Assembly: GCA_964036315.1 (NCBI GenBank)
Contig: OZ038479.1
Coordinates: 60,989,893-61,053,892 of the forward strand
DNA: 64,000 bases
Reading direction: 5' to 3'
Source of the DNA: Acanthosepion esculentum
Taxonomy: Eukaryota; Mollusca; Cephalopoda; Sepiida; Sepiidae
The notes under the pieces are model-generated. The model saw only the letters and a list, made by a program, of their open reading frames with translations, made no database searches and was not told the origin of the DNA. The position numbers and the translations under genes were made by a program. Positions 1 to 11,479 of this stretch are shown one piece after another; positions within the stretch are counted from its first letter, which is position 1; each line of letters starts with the position of its first letter.

Positions 1-83
1 AACAAAACTTCTTGTAACACCAAAGATGAACTGAAGGCAAGGATTATGGCAGCATTCATCAACTTAAACAAGAGTGTGTGTGT

Positions 84-125
<42 letters not shown>

Positions 126-1150
126 CTTAGTCAAATCAGTACTCTCCACATTCATGTATAAGCTTATAGATATGAGAGAGCTGAAAGTCTGAATCAGGCC
201 AAAGTGATATCATCATCTGTAATGGTTAGAGAGCAAGAGCACACAAATCAGGATTGAAATTGTGGATAAACTGTCTGAAGTTTATATTTGTTCTTACTCT
301 TGTAACTGGGACAAGAAGCATAAAGAAAACATAAATGCTGATAGGAAACAGAATATGATTTTATTCTTTTCTTTGAAATATTACATGCAATTTGACCATA
401 CTAGTAAATATGACTATAAATCTAAGTTGTATATTTATGAAATCAGGAATAGATAAAAACATCACTTATTGATAATTACAGAACGAATCCATTTCTAATC
501 TGACTAATTCTTCTAGATAATTATGATTAGTAAACTACTTCATAATATCAATAAATGGTTGATGCAAACATTACATAATTATATATAACAAATTATATGC
601 AATTAAAAGGCAGGAGCACCAAAATTTCAAAAGAAGTTACATATTCAAAATCTTCCAATATTTAAATACATATATTCAAAAAATAGCTAGCCAAGAGTCT
701 ATTGTAAATGAGGAGTTTGTATAACATAAGAAATGTGCCTTTCCAAAACTGTTTTGGACTATTTCTCTTTATTAATACTACAATGTTTCAATCAATTCAT
801 TTTTGCTCAAGTGTACAATTTGCTTGGAAGGAGTCTATCTCTAACCTCTGTATTGCAGTTTCTATGAAAACATTTTACCACTGTAAAAAATGAATATTTG
901 GAGTAATCTATTATGCTAATTTTCCCATGTAACTGGGTTTCAGAGCAGTGTGTAAGTTCTTTCCCTACTGACTTTAAACAACATTAGCAAATGATAAATA
1001 TATAGTGTATCAGATTTCATTAATTCAGTCAATGTTTGTACAATAAAATTGGTCATCAAATGATGTTGGGAACATTTTTAGGATATACTTATGAGAAATA
1101 TGTTATGTTGATTCCAATTTATAACTTTTATAATTTGAAATATTTACAAT
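1..1150. other. AT-rich noncoding sequence, no gene seen
   Basis: Both strands carry only short frames without family resemblance. The next exon of the polyamine oxidase gene (minus strand) would be expected downstream of 2465. I looked here for the C-terminal motifs of that family (a GEATH-like FAD-binding segment and the STTHGA segment) and did not find them, so those exons probably lie beyond the left edge. Apart from a TG/TA microsatellite near the start I see nothing to annotate. Confidence 0.6.
73..122. repeat. (GT)n(AT)n compound microsatellite
   Basis: About 14 bases of GT repeat run directly into about 36 bases of uninterrupted AT repeat. Confidence 0.95.
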
Positions 1151-1189
1151 AACTTATGTGTAGGAAGGTCAAGCATTATAAGGAAACTA

Positions 1190-2132
1190 ACCTCAAAAAG
1201 AAAAATATGATATTGTATAGTGATGGAAACTACAATGGAAATGTGAAAAAGATAAGCATCAAGAAAAAGAAGGATAAAAAACTAGCTTTGAGAATGTTAC
1301 AAAAATAGAGACTGCAGAAAAACTAAAATGGTAACAAAAATGGATTGACTAACAAGAAAATATTTGAAGTTGGTATTGCAAGTGTAAACCGAAAAGCTGA
1401 AGAATATCACAAACATTGGCTAAAGATATGAAAGCAATAGCTACAATTTAAATAAATATCACAAAGAGAAACAAGTTGGGCACAGTAGTACATGAAAATT
1501 GATTTCTCAACAATAATTTTCAGTGATGAATATATAGCGGAGAGCTGGACTGAGCACTAGAAATAATAAACCAACAAAACAAGGATTGTAGGCAGTAGAA
1601 TTTTGGTCTACTTCAAAGTTGATGATGGTATCAAAATAAATGTAGAAAATTACTGTAAGATTTTAGAAAATATTTGAGTGATACAGGTCCATAACAAAGA
1701 GTATATTCGTGCAAGATAAGGCTCCTTCACATTACGCAGAGATGAATTGAGAAGAAAAAATGATACCAAATTAATGCAATGGTACCCAATTTCTTCAGAT
1801 ATTGACCTAATAGAAAACTTGTGGTTGATTATGAAAAGAGATGTTTATAAGAATGAAGTTCTCCAAGCAAAGATATTTAGGAAGGAATAAAAACTGTTTA
1901 AAATGGTGCAAAAGTTAAAGTAAAATGATTAACATGTAAAACCATAGACTGGTTTAGTTTGATTTTTCTTTCATAGTAATTTATTCAGTTATATTGTATA
2001 TAAGTCTAAACTATATCTTTTGGATTTATTTATAAATAAAAAAAAAATATACCAACTTAGTTTGTATAAGAAGTTATAGATATTTTTTAAGGATAGATAT
2101 TACAAATTGAAACTCATACAAAATATTGCCCA
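1190..2132 (+). mobile_element. Degenerate Tc1-like DNA transposon (family A, copy 1)
   Basis: Plus-strand frames, interrupted by many stops and frameshifts, show the order expected of a Tc1-type DD34E transposase. A FSDE-like segment lies near 1520 (first catalytic Asp region). A QDKAPSHYAE segment lies at about 1708-1740 (second Asp region). A WYPISSDIDLIENLW segment lies at about 1781-1825, where the third acidic residue and the PIENLW signature sit. The 3' part from about 2010 to 2132 is shared with 3521-3629 and with 54660-54800, which defines a dispersed family. I could not place the 5' terminal inverted repeat. Coding capacity is lost, so it is a fossil. Confidence 0.7.
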
Positions 2133-2464
2133 CATAAATATATCCTGATAATAACTAATCAATGTTGGTAAAATTAACTTGTACAATAAATTTTGAGTAT
2201 ACTGTAAGTTTTCAAATATCAATTTAAGAGAAATGAAAAAACATTTTTTACAAGATGATGCAACACTTCATTATTATAGTAGTTATGTAAACAAAACAAT
2301 TTCCAAATCTGATCATTTTTTTTAAATAAAGGCATTTTAATTGCTCATAAATAAGCTTTTCAATCTTTTGAAGCAGCAGTATTAGAAATTCCCTCAAACA
2401 AAATAAAACAAAAAACAAACACAATTTAGTGACCATGTCAGTAAAGTAATATGAAAATACATAC

Positions 2465-3391
2465 CAAGCAAAACATTTGTATGCACAGCCTCAAATGACG
2501 TAATCCCTCGCACCCAGTTTTTTCTAAGGTCTTGGCCCCGGGATATTTCCTTGTTAAATTTTTCATTGTCCCAAAGCAAGTGAATTCGATACATATCAGA
2601 GTCCGTGATGGGCTCATTAAACTCCAAGATCACTTTGTCTACAATGCCAAAACCAAGATGCTCAATAGCCAAATTTTTGCTGACTGGCAGTGGTGGGTTG
2701 AACATCCTTGTACAGGCTGCTTTCAGCACTCCCAGGGACACTGTGACAATTACATGGTCTGCATAGAATATCTTTCTATTCTCACATTCTACACAAATAG
2801 GATAACTCTGTCCTTTATTGTTGGCCTGATTCCCCCAGTGGATAGTCCGTACAGGATGGTTTAACAAGATAGCTTCAGGAGGAATGGTCTGTTTGACAAT
2901 ATCCAAGATACGTTCAAAGCCAGGTGGGATTGTATAGTGGATCCCTGGTAGCTCCTCATAGCTGCCAATGTCGCTCAAAGAAACATCATGAAGACTGTTG
3001 CAGCCATTAATTATACACTCTGCAGCAATACGCTGGTCATAAACAAGACCAAATTGCTTTCGGTCTTCTCTCTGTGTTCTCTGCAAGTGACGCAAACGAT
3101 CGTAGTCAACATAATCTCCCACGCTTTCCAGGTCGTCTGGGACTGGCATATCATCCTTGAAAAATGCCTCACATTCAACCATACATTGACCAAATGCAAG
3201 ATCCACTTTGTTGATAATATCACCATAAACAGTAGTTCCATCCTCACACAAGAAAACTCTCTTGTGTCGAAGGGTCTTGTTTTGATTGCGCAACTGTAAA
3301 AGATCATTTCGATCAGCAATCTGATAAATCGGGTTCTTTTCTATTCCATGTATCCAGTAAGCACCCATTTCTGCTGTACGTCCTTCTGTGT
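2465..3391 (-). CDS. PAOX/SMOX-like: Polyamine oxidase (spermine oxidase/PAOX family), coding exon 2
   Basis: This 927-nt exon encodes residues 63-371 of a flavin amine oxidase that oxidises spermine or N1-acetylated polyamines, giving an aldehyde and hydrogen peroxide. The acceptor (TTTTGCCAG before 3391) and donor (CTTG/GTATGT after 2465) are canonical, and both junctions are phase 1, so it joins coding exon 1 in frame. GAYWIHG carries the family's active-site His (His77 here). ADHVIVTVSLGVLK (about 272-286) is typical of spermine oxidases. GFGIVDKVILEF carries the conserved Lys (Lys315) that positions a water at the flavin N5. The frame has no stop for 309 codons and shows no decay, unlike the surrounding transposons. 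The C-terminal third, with the second FAD-binding segment, lies outside the window. I cannot settle SMOX versus PAOX: the VTVSLGVLK stretch favours SMOX, and whether a peroxisomal C-terminus exists is not visible. Confidence 0.93.
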
Positions 3392-3520
3392 CTGGCAAAA
3401 GATGAAAATAAAAATAATTAAAATCAATACTGCATATTTTCTGCCATGTAAAGACAATATATGAAAAAAGTAGAATGGAAAGTTTTTAAGTTCAAAAGAA
3501 CCCCATTTCCATGTAAAATT

Positions 3521-3629
3521 TCACTCATTTATTTATAAATAAAATAAAAAAATGCTAAAAAAAAGGTAGAGATGTTTTTTTAATAAGCATAGATATTACA
3601 AATTGAAACTCAATACAAAAATGCCCCAC
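3521..3629 (+). mobile_element. 3' fragment of Tc1-like family A (copy 2)
   Basis: The stretch TTATTTATAAATAAA, then an AT-rich spacer and ATAGATATTACAAATTGAAACTCA, matches the terminal part of the copy ending near 2132 with small gaps. Only the last ~110 bp remain. Confidence 0.65.
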
Positions 3630-3853
3630 GAAGTGATGAATCACCACTAACTGCACTGTTGAAAAATTTTCAGTTTTTACTATCTTAATGATAGAATTAT
3701 TCCATACAAATTAAGGAAACATGAATTCAAAAGTTATCAGTTATAGACATAAATAAAAATACATAATCCATATTTTGGCAAAACAAATTAATATTGGCAA
3801 ATTTAAAAAATTTAAGTCAGAGAAATGGAAGCAAACTAATATTGAACTAATGA

Positions 3854-3854
<1 letters not shown>

Positions 3855-3891
<37 letters not shown>
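3855..3891. repeat. Poly-A tract (37 nt)
   Basis: Uninterrupted A on the plus strand, the longest homopolymer in the window. It is poly-U in the polyamine oxidase pre-mRNA. Confidence 0.95.
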
Positions 3892-3899
<8 letters not shown>

Positions 3900-4102
3900 G
3901 CGTGATAAAACAAAGTTTTAACATCAAAATGTTTGTTATTAAGAGGAAATGCCAAAGTATTTTTTTATTGTTTTATTAAATTTGAACCCTTTCTAGTATG
4001 TTCAAAATTTTTGTTAAAAACCTTGTTTTTCTTGCATCAGTGGGTGGACCAAAGATTAGTATAGGGATTAGAATCTTTGTGTTAAAGTTTTGAAAATTCT
4101 TG

Positions 4103-4134
<32 letters not shown>

Positions 4135-4590
4135 AATAATTATCAGATTTTAATGAAATTTTCAGGAATTATTAAAAAATGAATGAAATTATTTTTAAAA
4201 AAATCTTGGCATTTTTTTTTTTTTATTACACATCTGTTTGTCCCACTTTTATGAAATTCTGAAAAGTTAAAAAAAATTTTCCATGAATTTTTACAAGAAT
4301 TGTATACATTTTTTAAAATTTTTATTAAAAAATAATTATTAAGTTTCAAATGTTAAAAAAGTGAATTACATTCAATGAAAGTAGACTAAAAAAAAGGGTG
4401 TTAATTTTAACAAAATTCTCCTTCCAGTCAATTTAAATTAGTTTTTGAAATACAACAAAATATTTTGATTATTGGAAATATTAAATTTAATCTATTAGCT
4501 TCAAATTAAAACCAAGACAAAAAGGTTCAAGGAAGATTTTTCCTTTTTTTAAAATTCATTTTAAACCTTAGGTATTGTGCTTTTTGTATA
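3900..4590. repeat. Old unclassified dispersed repeat, copy 1
   Basis: Several collinear blocks match 13170-14460 in the same orientation. The first has AACAAAGTTTTAACATCAAAATGTTTGTTATTAAGAG-like sequence. The second has the CTTGTTTTTCTTG..CAGTGGGTG block. The third has the AGATTTTAATGAAA block. The last has the GGAAATATTAAATTTAATCTATTAGCTTC block. The copies differ by many substitutions and indels, so the family is old. No coding motif or terminal structure is seen, and this copy is shorter because of internal deletions. Confidence 0.6.
4103..4131. repeat. Poly-A tract (29 nt)
   Basis: Uninterrupted A on the plus strand, inside the copy of the unclassified repeat. Confidence 0.95.
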
Positions 4591-5169
4591 TTATATATAT
4601 AACAGGTAAGATTCAGGGAAGTGAGAGTCCAGTGAAAGTCTGTGTCATGCAATGGAGGCACACACATGCTCCTTTGTCAATTAGATCTATAGTACCCTGA
4701 TAGTAAAGTAAGGAATGTTGAAGATACTTTGACCAGAAATTTGTTGAAACAAAGCTATATTTGTTGAAAAATAGAGAAATAAAAAAAAACCTGGTATGTT
4801 TTTATTAATAGCTTAGACCGAGATTCTTCAGTCTGAGTGACAATTCAATAATACATAATAAAGAAAAAAGGGGATTTTGTGAACAAAGTTCCAATTTGGA
4901 AATTGTTTTGGGAATATATTATGTAGCTGCAGTTCCCAACTTGGGTCCTATGAGTGGTGTCCACAAATGTACTACTGGAAGTCCATGAACCTACCAATTA
5001 GGCAAAATGTCCCCACCCCAGTCTATTCAAAAAAATGTCCTACTCCTGTTTTGTTAAATAAAAAAATAAAAATATAATGAGCTAGATTTGCCATTGTTCA
5101 CGCACAATAATTACAGTAACAGAAAATCAAACTTCAACATTGAATGCGTTTCAACTTACTTTAAATGTA

Positions 5170-5205
<36 letters not shown>

Positions 5206-5385
5206 ACTGGTCCTAGTACATACATGAACAGGTTTCGTAATAAATGCTCCATATTAATACACAGTATATTATCATTAAAGCTATAATCTCACATAAAATC
5301 ACAGATATAGCAAATACTATCCTGTGAAACATTATTCCATGCTATCTGCTTCTGTTGATGCATATCAGAAGAATTGGAGGTAGGG
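4591..5385. other. Intronic AT-rich sequence
   Basis: No family-like coding frame or structured element is seen here except the CA microsatellite at 5172-5202. Confidence 0.6.
5172..5202. repeat. (AC)n microsatellite
   Basis: About 15 perfect AC dinucleotides. Confidence 0.95.
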
Positions 5386-5389
5386 TAAA

Positions 5390-5960
5390 TGAATGAGTCA
5401 AGTGATGTCCTTTTGTGTCTCATACAGGTTTAAAATCGAAAATATATAGCGGCCATGCCAGTTAGGAAAATTGTTCAACATCTCACAGAACATGCTGAAT
5501 AGCATGAGTGTCATGCAGGTGGGCATTATCCTGCTGACATAGTATGTTACCTTCCTATCGCAGGAATAGCAGCTGAATGAATTGAACAATATTCTAGACA
5601 TAGATAACACTATTCAACATTCCCTTCAAAAGCACCAAAGGTATGTTATTGTTGTCTATGTTGCACATGCAAACAACAATCATGACAGTAGAAGCAGCTC
5701 TCATGATTTATCACTACACAGAACCATACAATCCTCCAAGTGACCGTCTTGAAACTTGTGACATTATCGGGGACTTGCATGATGGTGTTGCGATGGAAGC
5801 TGTATGTTTGATTAGACTGCAAGTAAAGGGTTCCCAACAATTTGTATTGAAACTCCTGAGCAACTTATTTGTTTATGTTGAGGACACCTGTCACTGCTGC
5901 TCTTAAAATGCATTGATCCTCATATTTTTTAATAGGTCACCATTTAGAAACTCTGGTCTA
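5390..5960 (-). mobile_element. Tc1/mariner-like transposase remnant (second lineage)
   Basis: Reading the minus strand from about 5545 downward gives CQQDNAHLHDTH, matching the QQDNAxPH block around the second catalytic Asp. After about 20 codons it gives LAWPLYIFDFKP, which aligns with the LPWPxxSPDLNPIE block of Tc1-type transposases. At least three stops interrupt it. The upstream part (5646-5960) is open on the minus strand for 64 codons and probably belongs to the same transposase, but I see no firm motif there. It differs from family A at 1190-2132. Confidence 0.6.
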
Positions 5961-6948
5961 CAAATGTAGGAATGTATGACAACTGTTATCAACATTGAAA
6001 TACCACTCTATTTGACTAAGAAGCACAGCAATTCTTTGAAATGACCATCTAACCTCTTGAAGGCCAATAATCTGACCTCTCTCAAAAAGATCTAATTGAC
6101 AAAAGGAGTATATGTGTGCATTCTTAGCATGGTACCTGCTTGCACTGGAATTTCACAACACTGAACCTTATCACTGTCTAAAGCTCAAAACATTATGCAC
6201 CGGTACTATGCTGCAAGAATGTAAAAAAATTTAAAGTTTTATCAGAATGTCTACTACTCCATAACATATATGGTCCTTGAGAATAGGAAAAAAAATACAT
6301 ATTTTCTAGTTTGTGTGAGAAGATTCCAGTACTTATCCTTTAGATCTTATGAATTTATATTAAAAATGTTATACAACTACAAAATTATACTAATAGATTT
6401 ATATTAGTTTATCTTAATGCAGATAAGAACTAAAAGATATATCTGACACAAACATGGCTAAAAATAACAAAAGTAATAGGAGCTGGAGCAAGCAATAAAA
6501 TTGACACTTAATTTACTTAGACAACTAAATATACTTACATACTACCCAAAAGCATTACTTATTAATTCAAATGGATAATTAAACAGCAGACCTTTTATTC
6601 ATAGTTTCCTTAACCTTTTCTTGTGATAGCAAAAGAAATAGAAGACTTGAATAGGCAGCAGAAAAAAGTGGCATACTTTATCTTTTGAATAAAAAGAGAG
6701 ATTCCTCAGTTTAATTACAACATGTATTCCTACTCCCCACACTATATAATGAAATAAATAACTGTATTAACTGCTGTTGCCAGGTACCTTCTATCTCATC
6801 CAACTTTTATATTTGAAAATAAACTAACACTTGTCAGAATGTGACATCAACATATAGTTGTGGGTGGAAGCCAATACAGATTGTTAACCTGATTGTTTAA
6901 ACCAAAAGATCAGCAGAGTAAGGTCAAAAGTGATATATGACAAATTTA

Positions 6949-6986
<38 letters not shown>

Positions 6987-7100
6987 GCAACTTAGAAGCA
7001 GAGCAGATCATTAGTTATTCATTTAGCAGCTAGTTTTCACATCCAAACAAATTTATATTTTCAATAGTTTTCTTAAAAATTTAGATGTATTACACTGAAC
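5961..7100. other. Intronic AT-rich sequence
   Basis: No coding or structural signal is recognised apart from the poly-A run at 6952-6984. Confidence 0.6.
6952..6984. repeat. Poly-A tract (33 nt)
   Basis: Uninterrupted A on the plus strand. Confidence 0.95.
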
Positions 7101-7109
7101 TGTGAACTA

Positions 7110-7702
7110 CATTCAACATGAACATGGGTGGTCATGCCTTTCCACATCTTCCTTTGTAGCTCTTAGTAAGTTTTTTCTTTTCACCATCACTCCCATTCAG
7201 TTCTGCCATCCATTTACACAAGCTTGTTAGGTAGGTTACTTACCATTTACTTCAGTTCATTTTGTCCTGTGTGTTAAATTCTCAAAGACCCCTTTCCTCA
7301 TTTTGCACCCTAGACATTTCAGTTATCTTTCCGATTTAAAAAAATATAAAAATGGCATTTTTTTTCATTTCCATTTTCCTTAACATGGGAGTAATGAGGA
7401 AATTTCAAGTTCATGGTATTCCAGCAGTCTTCTGTAGAACCATATTTCTGTTGCCTTAAGTCTACATCTGTGAGCAGATTCCAGCATTCACTGCCATATG
7501 GAAGGACATTACAAAGTTGTTCAGCACTTTTATTTGTTTCTAATGAAATTTTCTTGCTTTGAGAAGGTAACTTTTTCTATCCTATTATGCCTTTACATTT
7601 CAAGGTCACATTTTCCATCCTCCATTAAAACAATTCCCACGTATTTAATTTTTCATATTTGCTTTATTTTGATTTCATATTTCTCGTCTTGAGCTGTTCC
7701 AC
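7110..7702 (-). mobile_element. RTE-like LINE, 3' part (split by LTR element)
   Basis: Minus-strand frames, with stops, carry the C-terminal hallmarks of an RTE-like LINE polymerase: SKKISLETNKSAEQLCNVLPYGSECWN (about 7470-7560, compare the usual SLETKKR..L.YGSECW block), then WMAE and TYLTSLCKW near 7200-7240. The 5' continuation lies at 9500-10480 on the same strand, and the two parts are separated only by the LTR element at 7703-9499. Related fragments are at 41830-42360 and 55675-56035. Stops and frameshifts make it inactive. Confidence 0.75.
7698..7702. repeat. Target-site duplication TCCAC (left)
   Basis: The same five bases occur directly outside the other long terminal repeat at 9500-9504. 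Five bp is within the usual range for Ty3/Gypsy-type integrases. Confidence 0.8.
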
Positions 7703-7924
7703 AGTAGCCGAGTTATCGCAATTCGCTCCTGTTGTATTGGTGGCATCCCTTCAAGTAACTCCCCCGTGTTAACAAATGCTGGCTTTTATGGTGTCTAGTG
7801 AGGTCGCTATACTGATTTTCAGGCACTTGAGACATCACCCAATCTGGGTAGATTAAGTCTCCCATGCACAGCACAGGCAAACTTGTGTTACTCACACCAG
7901 GTGGGATATACTGTGTCCACTACA
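7703..7924 (-). repeat. 3' long terminal repeat
   Basis: About 222 bp, aligned along its length with 9279-9499. Clear shared blocks include TTATCGCAA, CCCTTCAAGTAACTCCC and ATGCACAGCACAGGCAA. The inner end is TGTA on the minus strand. Confidence 0.85.
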
Positions 7925-7949
7925 CCCCTCCCTGATCTCACTATCACAC

Positions 7950-9270
7950 AGGTAGCAGCTGGGTGTGGTGGTGGTGGGGGATTATCCCTTTACATCTAGT
8001 GTTTCTTTGAAGATGTGGGCTGGTAGGTTCACTTGCTTCTCGAGGTATCCCTGTCATGATCTTCATTCTCATCACTGTTGCTCGATTGGTTAGATTCATC
8101 ATCAGTTGAATCGGCATCTCTGTCCTTTGTTGCAGGTACGTACATCTCATTGTCACTCAACATGGTGGTATTGCTCAACATATTAGGAAAAGGGCAGAGG
8201 TCTTTCACATGGCATGGATTTCCATCCATGTAAACGCTTGGGAACTTACAAATCTGGTTACTGTCCCCATTCTGCATTTGCTTGTACATCTATTCAGCAG
8301 GCTCCTTACTAGTGCAACATCCCCTTTCTTGTACACACCCTGCTCAGGCTTCAGGGGAGGGATTTATCAACATCTTTCACTGACTTCATACTGGTACAAA
8401 GCATTAGCTGGAGCAGTTGCACTGTGGACGTCATCCTTTGGCATAATGTTATGCCAGTAAACCGCTTCCTGGATAGAGAATTGCTTTCTGGCAGCAATCC
8501 ACTTTATAGATCTGTGTGATCATTCAACAATACTGTTCCTAGATGGTGCATATGCACATCAGAAAAGCAGGCAGAAATCCCAACTCTCAGCAAATGTTCT
8601 AAAGCTCCTGTTGTTAAAAGCTGTATTGTTAGCTGTCAAAATCTCTTTAGGTGTCCCCCTTCTCAAAAAAGATTGAGAGAAGAAACTAGATCACAGTAAC
8701 CGAATGGTCTGGTCACATAGGTTACCAAATGGAAAAACAAAAGTCTATCAAGGTCAGGTAGTGAGCAGGTGATGTCCATCCCTAGCCAGCCATATACCTG
8801 CTATCTCTCGTTTCCCTTTTTGCCATCAGATCAGTGCCAGATAGAGTGACAGACATTCCAGGCAGGATTTAACAGCAGATCTCACAGACGAAGCAATATT
8901 AGCTTTATCTGATTCGGTCCCATATCGCTGCCAATCACAGCACATACCTGTAGCATAGGTTCTACCTCATTCTTCATTGCATCCAGCTACCTCTACAGGA
9001 CTGGTAAACTTTGTTCAGATTTGATAAGCATAATGTCCACCATTAACACACACTCCTTAACTAACTCCAAGATTCGCAACTGCCTCCTGATCAACTTCTC
9101 ACTCACAGCCTTAGTGCTCCTCCTGGCTTTGCCTATCAGCATGTCCGGGAGCCATTCTCTCACTCACAGTTTTTAAATGTACAGTCTTAGCTTCCTAGTG
9201 TATAACCAGGTTTACTCCCTTTATCTAGCTCCATGAGGTTGATGTGTTGCAAGTCTGCAAACTATGCCAA
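7950..9270 (-). pseudogene. Gypsy-type integrase remnant
   Basis: The minus-strand frames carry an integrase core and C-terminal region. In order they show a segment with DGKKGKREIAGIW and RDGHHLLT (about 8760-8860), RRGTPKEILTANNTAF (about 8610-8660), CAYAPSRNSIVE with SHRSIKWIAARKQF (about 8470-8560) and EAVYWHN (about 8450). In the usual enzyme an Asp stands in the TDN position where this copy reads TAN, so a catalytic residue appears lost. Several stops and frameshifts are present. The downstream acidic tail (8029-8289, rich in D, E, S and N) is the variable C-terminus. Confidence 0.75.
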
Positions 9271-9278
9271 AATAGCTT

Positions 9279-9499
9279 GTAGCTGAGTTATCGCAAATTG
9301 CTCCTATCACACTGGCATTGTCCCTTCAAGTAACTCCCGGGTGTTAAAAAATACTGGTTTTTATAGCATCTAGTGAGATTGCTACACAGATTTTCAGTCA
9401 CGCGAGACATTACCCAGTCTGTGCAGATGGAGTCTCATGCACAGCACAGGCAATCTTCTATCACTTATGGGGGTTATCAGGTAGGCTGTGTCCACTACA
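9279..9499 (-). repeat. 5' long terminal repeat
   Basis: Direct-repeat partner of 7703-7924, with the outer end TGTAGTGG on the minus strand and the inner end CTACA. It is followed outside by the TCCAC duplication at 9500-9504. Confidence 0.85.
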
Positions 9500-10480
9500 T
9501 CCACTTACTGACAACCATACAGTCTATCATTCTTACAATTGATATTTTGTTGATCTTACTTTCCTTTACTATCTTCTCTAGGAGTTCATGCAGTTTCCTA
9601 TCTGTCCCTACTATCAACACTGCATATCTTATGTTGTCAGAATTGTGACTGCCAATAATAAATTTTGCTAAAACTTCTAGTTTTTGTGGGTTTTTTTTTT
9701 TGTTTTTTAAAGCTCCCTTTGCTGTTGAATACACCCTTGTTTTATACCGCTTTCTATTTGTGTGTAGTTACTCAATTCATTTTCTACCCATACGCAGACA
9801 GAATCACCCAGAATTGAGAACAAACTAATATCTTTCCCAAAGAAAGCAAATTTTCCAAGCAGTTTAAACAGATCTTTGTGTTGCATCTTATCAGATGCTT
9901 TTGTCTAATCTATAAAACATAGGTGTACATCCTTCTGCATTCACTCTTTATTCTGATCAGAAGATTGCATTTCTTGTTCCAATATCTTTAACAATCTGTT
10001 CTATTTCTGGTCTAATTCTGCTATGCACTTAATCATCAGAATTCAGAAAAATTTAATTATATGACTGGTCGTCTGATAGAGCTTGCATTCACTTGCACCT
10101 AGCTTCTTAGGCAGCACTATGAAAATTGATTTACTATAGTCTTCTGGTATATAACCATTGTCATTTTTTATATCATTTCCATAATATTCTCGATGCCACT
10201 GAAATCATTCCAGCTGCAATTCCATCTGGTTCTTCTGCTTTCTTCCTGTTCATCTTGCTCATTGCTGATCTCACTTCCAACTTTTAACATTTCAGGTCCT
10301 TCCATATTTTTGTGGGTTTCCCTACGTTCATTGCAGAAGAATTCTCCGTTTGTTCAATCGTGGAGATACTTTTCCTCTTTCTATTATCAGCAGTCCCTAT
10401 TTGATTCTCTGCATCCTGTTGATGAGTGCAACAGTATAGGCATTCATGAATTTAAATAGAAAGACTAGTTTTGCTGCTTT
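9500..10480 (-). mobile_element. RTE-like LINE, 5' part (split by LTR element)
   Basis: The minus strand shows an interrupted reverse transcriptase. MNRKKAEEPDGIAAGMI (about 10195-10265) fits the KAPGPDGI block. IRPEIEQIVKDIGTRNAIF (about 9955-10010) fits the fingers region. SHNSDNIRYAVLIVGTDRKLHELLEKIVKES (9540-9650) fits the YADD-bearing palm, where the usual ADD is lost (RYAVLIV). It ends in MVVSK at the LTR insertion point and resumes at 7697. Sequence up to about 10700 may belong to the same element but shows no motif. Confidence 0.75.
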
Positions 10481-11260
10481 ATCTATACCAAGACAGTTTT
10501 TCAGTTTATCAGCCCATATGAGAAAACTTGTTCAATGCCAGGCAAGGCCACTGTTGACAGGAGTTGCTTAACTGCACAAAGTATATAGGAGAACAAATTC
10601 TCCGCAATCACGAAATCGGACTTGTTAATCCTAAATGGAATCCAGGTTTTTAATGTAATTTTCAATAACAAATTATTTGATTTTTTTCACCAGATTTGTT
10701 TTATTTCTTAATTCTTTGAAAACTTAATAAACGGTCTCTCCAATTTTGTTAAACATTTTAATATATATAATAACAGTTATTTCCTTAAAATTTGTTTTAA
10801 CAAATATTTGTAGTTATTTCAAGGCTCGGTTGTTGGAGGGGAGATAGAGGAATTCATTACGTTTTAGGATTTTTACAAGTAAAAGATTCTAAACAACTTG
10901 TAACCTTGCTTTATGAAAATAAAAGAAAAGCAAATGCTATCACATGACTACCATACAATTTAGAAATAAAGAAAAAAATAAGAAAAAACACCTTTCTAGG
11001 AAATGACCGACTTGTCTATGCTTACTGTCACACAGCAATTCTTCCTGATTAATAATTGCATCATTTTCAGTGCTTCACCATTGTAAACAAATTAAAATTG
11101 AACAAAAAATCCTTTAATAACATTAACTATCAATGATTATTTTTTTCACATTTTATTTATATTTTGTAATCTAAACCAGTTGTATGAATAAGCAACAAAT
11201 TGCCAAGATGTCTGAATCAAGTCAATATAGAGAACCAACCTCAAAAAGTTGGGCCTGATC
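10481..11260. other. Intronic sequence, unassigned
   Basis: No recognised motif. Part of it may be the degraded 5' end of the RTE-like LINE. Confidence 0.5.
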
Positions 11261-11265
11261 CTCTT

Positions 11266-11289
11266 AAAAAAAAAAAAAAAAAAAAAAAA
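11266..11289. repeat. Poly-A tract (24 nt)
   Basis: Uninterrupted A on the plus strand just upstream of the hAT remnant. Confidence 0.95.
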
Positions 11290-11444
11290 CCCAAAAAACC
11301 TAGTATCTAAAATTTGTGATAAAGCCAGATTAGAGCAATTTTCTGATGACTTTTATGCAGAAGAAAATATGTTATTTTGCAAATTGTTTTCATAGTGTTT
11401 GACACACAAAGATCACATCAAATCAAAAACTCATTTGACAAAAG

Positions 11445-11479
<35 letters not shown>

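Larger units (their letters stand above)
7703..9499 (-). mobile_element. Small LTR retrotransposon, deletion derivative
   Basis: Two direct repeats of about 222 bp (7703-7924 and 9279-9499) bound a 1.35-kb interior. Both start with TGTAGTGGACACAG when read on the minus strand, and the upstream copy ends in CTACA. A 5-bp duplication (TCCAC) flanks the whole. The interior contains only integrase-like sequence, read on the minus strand; no gag, protease or reverse transcriptase was recognised. At 1.8 kb it is far shorter than an autonomous Gypsy element (usually about 5 kb or more). It is inserted in an RTE-like LINE on the same strand. The two repeats differ at many sites, so the insertion is not recent. 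Confidence 0.85.

Noticed and set aside
1..2460. Further 3' exons of the polyamine oxidase gene
   Set aside because: No GEATH-like or STTHGA-like coding segment was found on the minus strand; the sequence is transposon-derived or low complexity.
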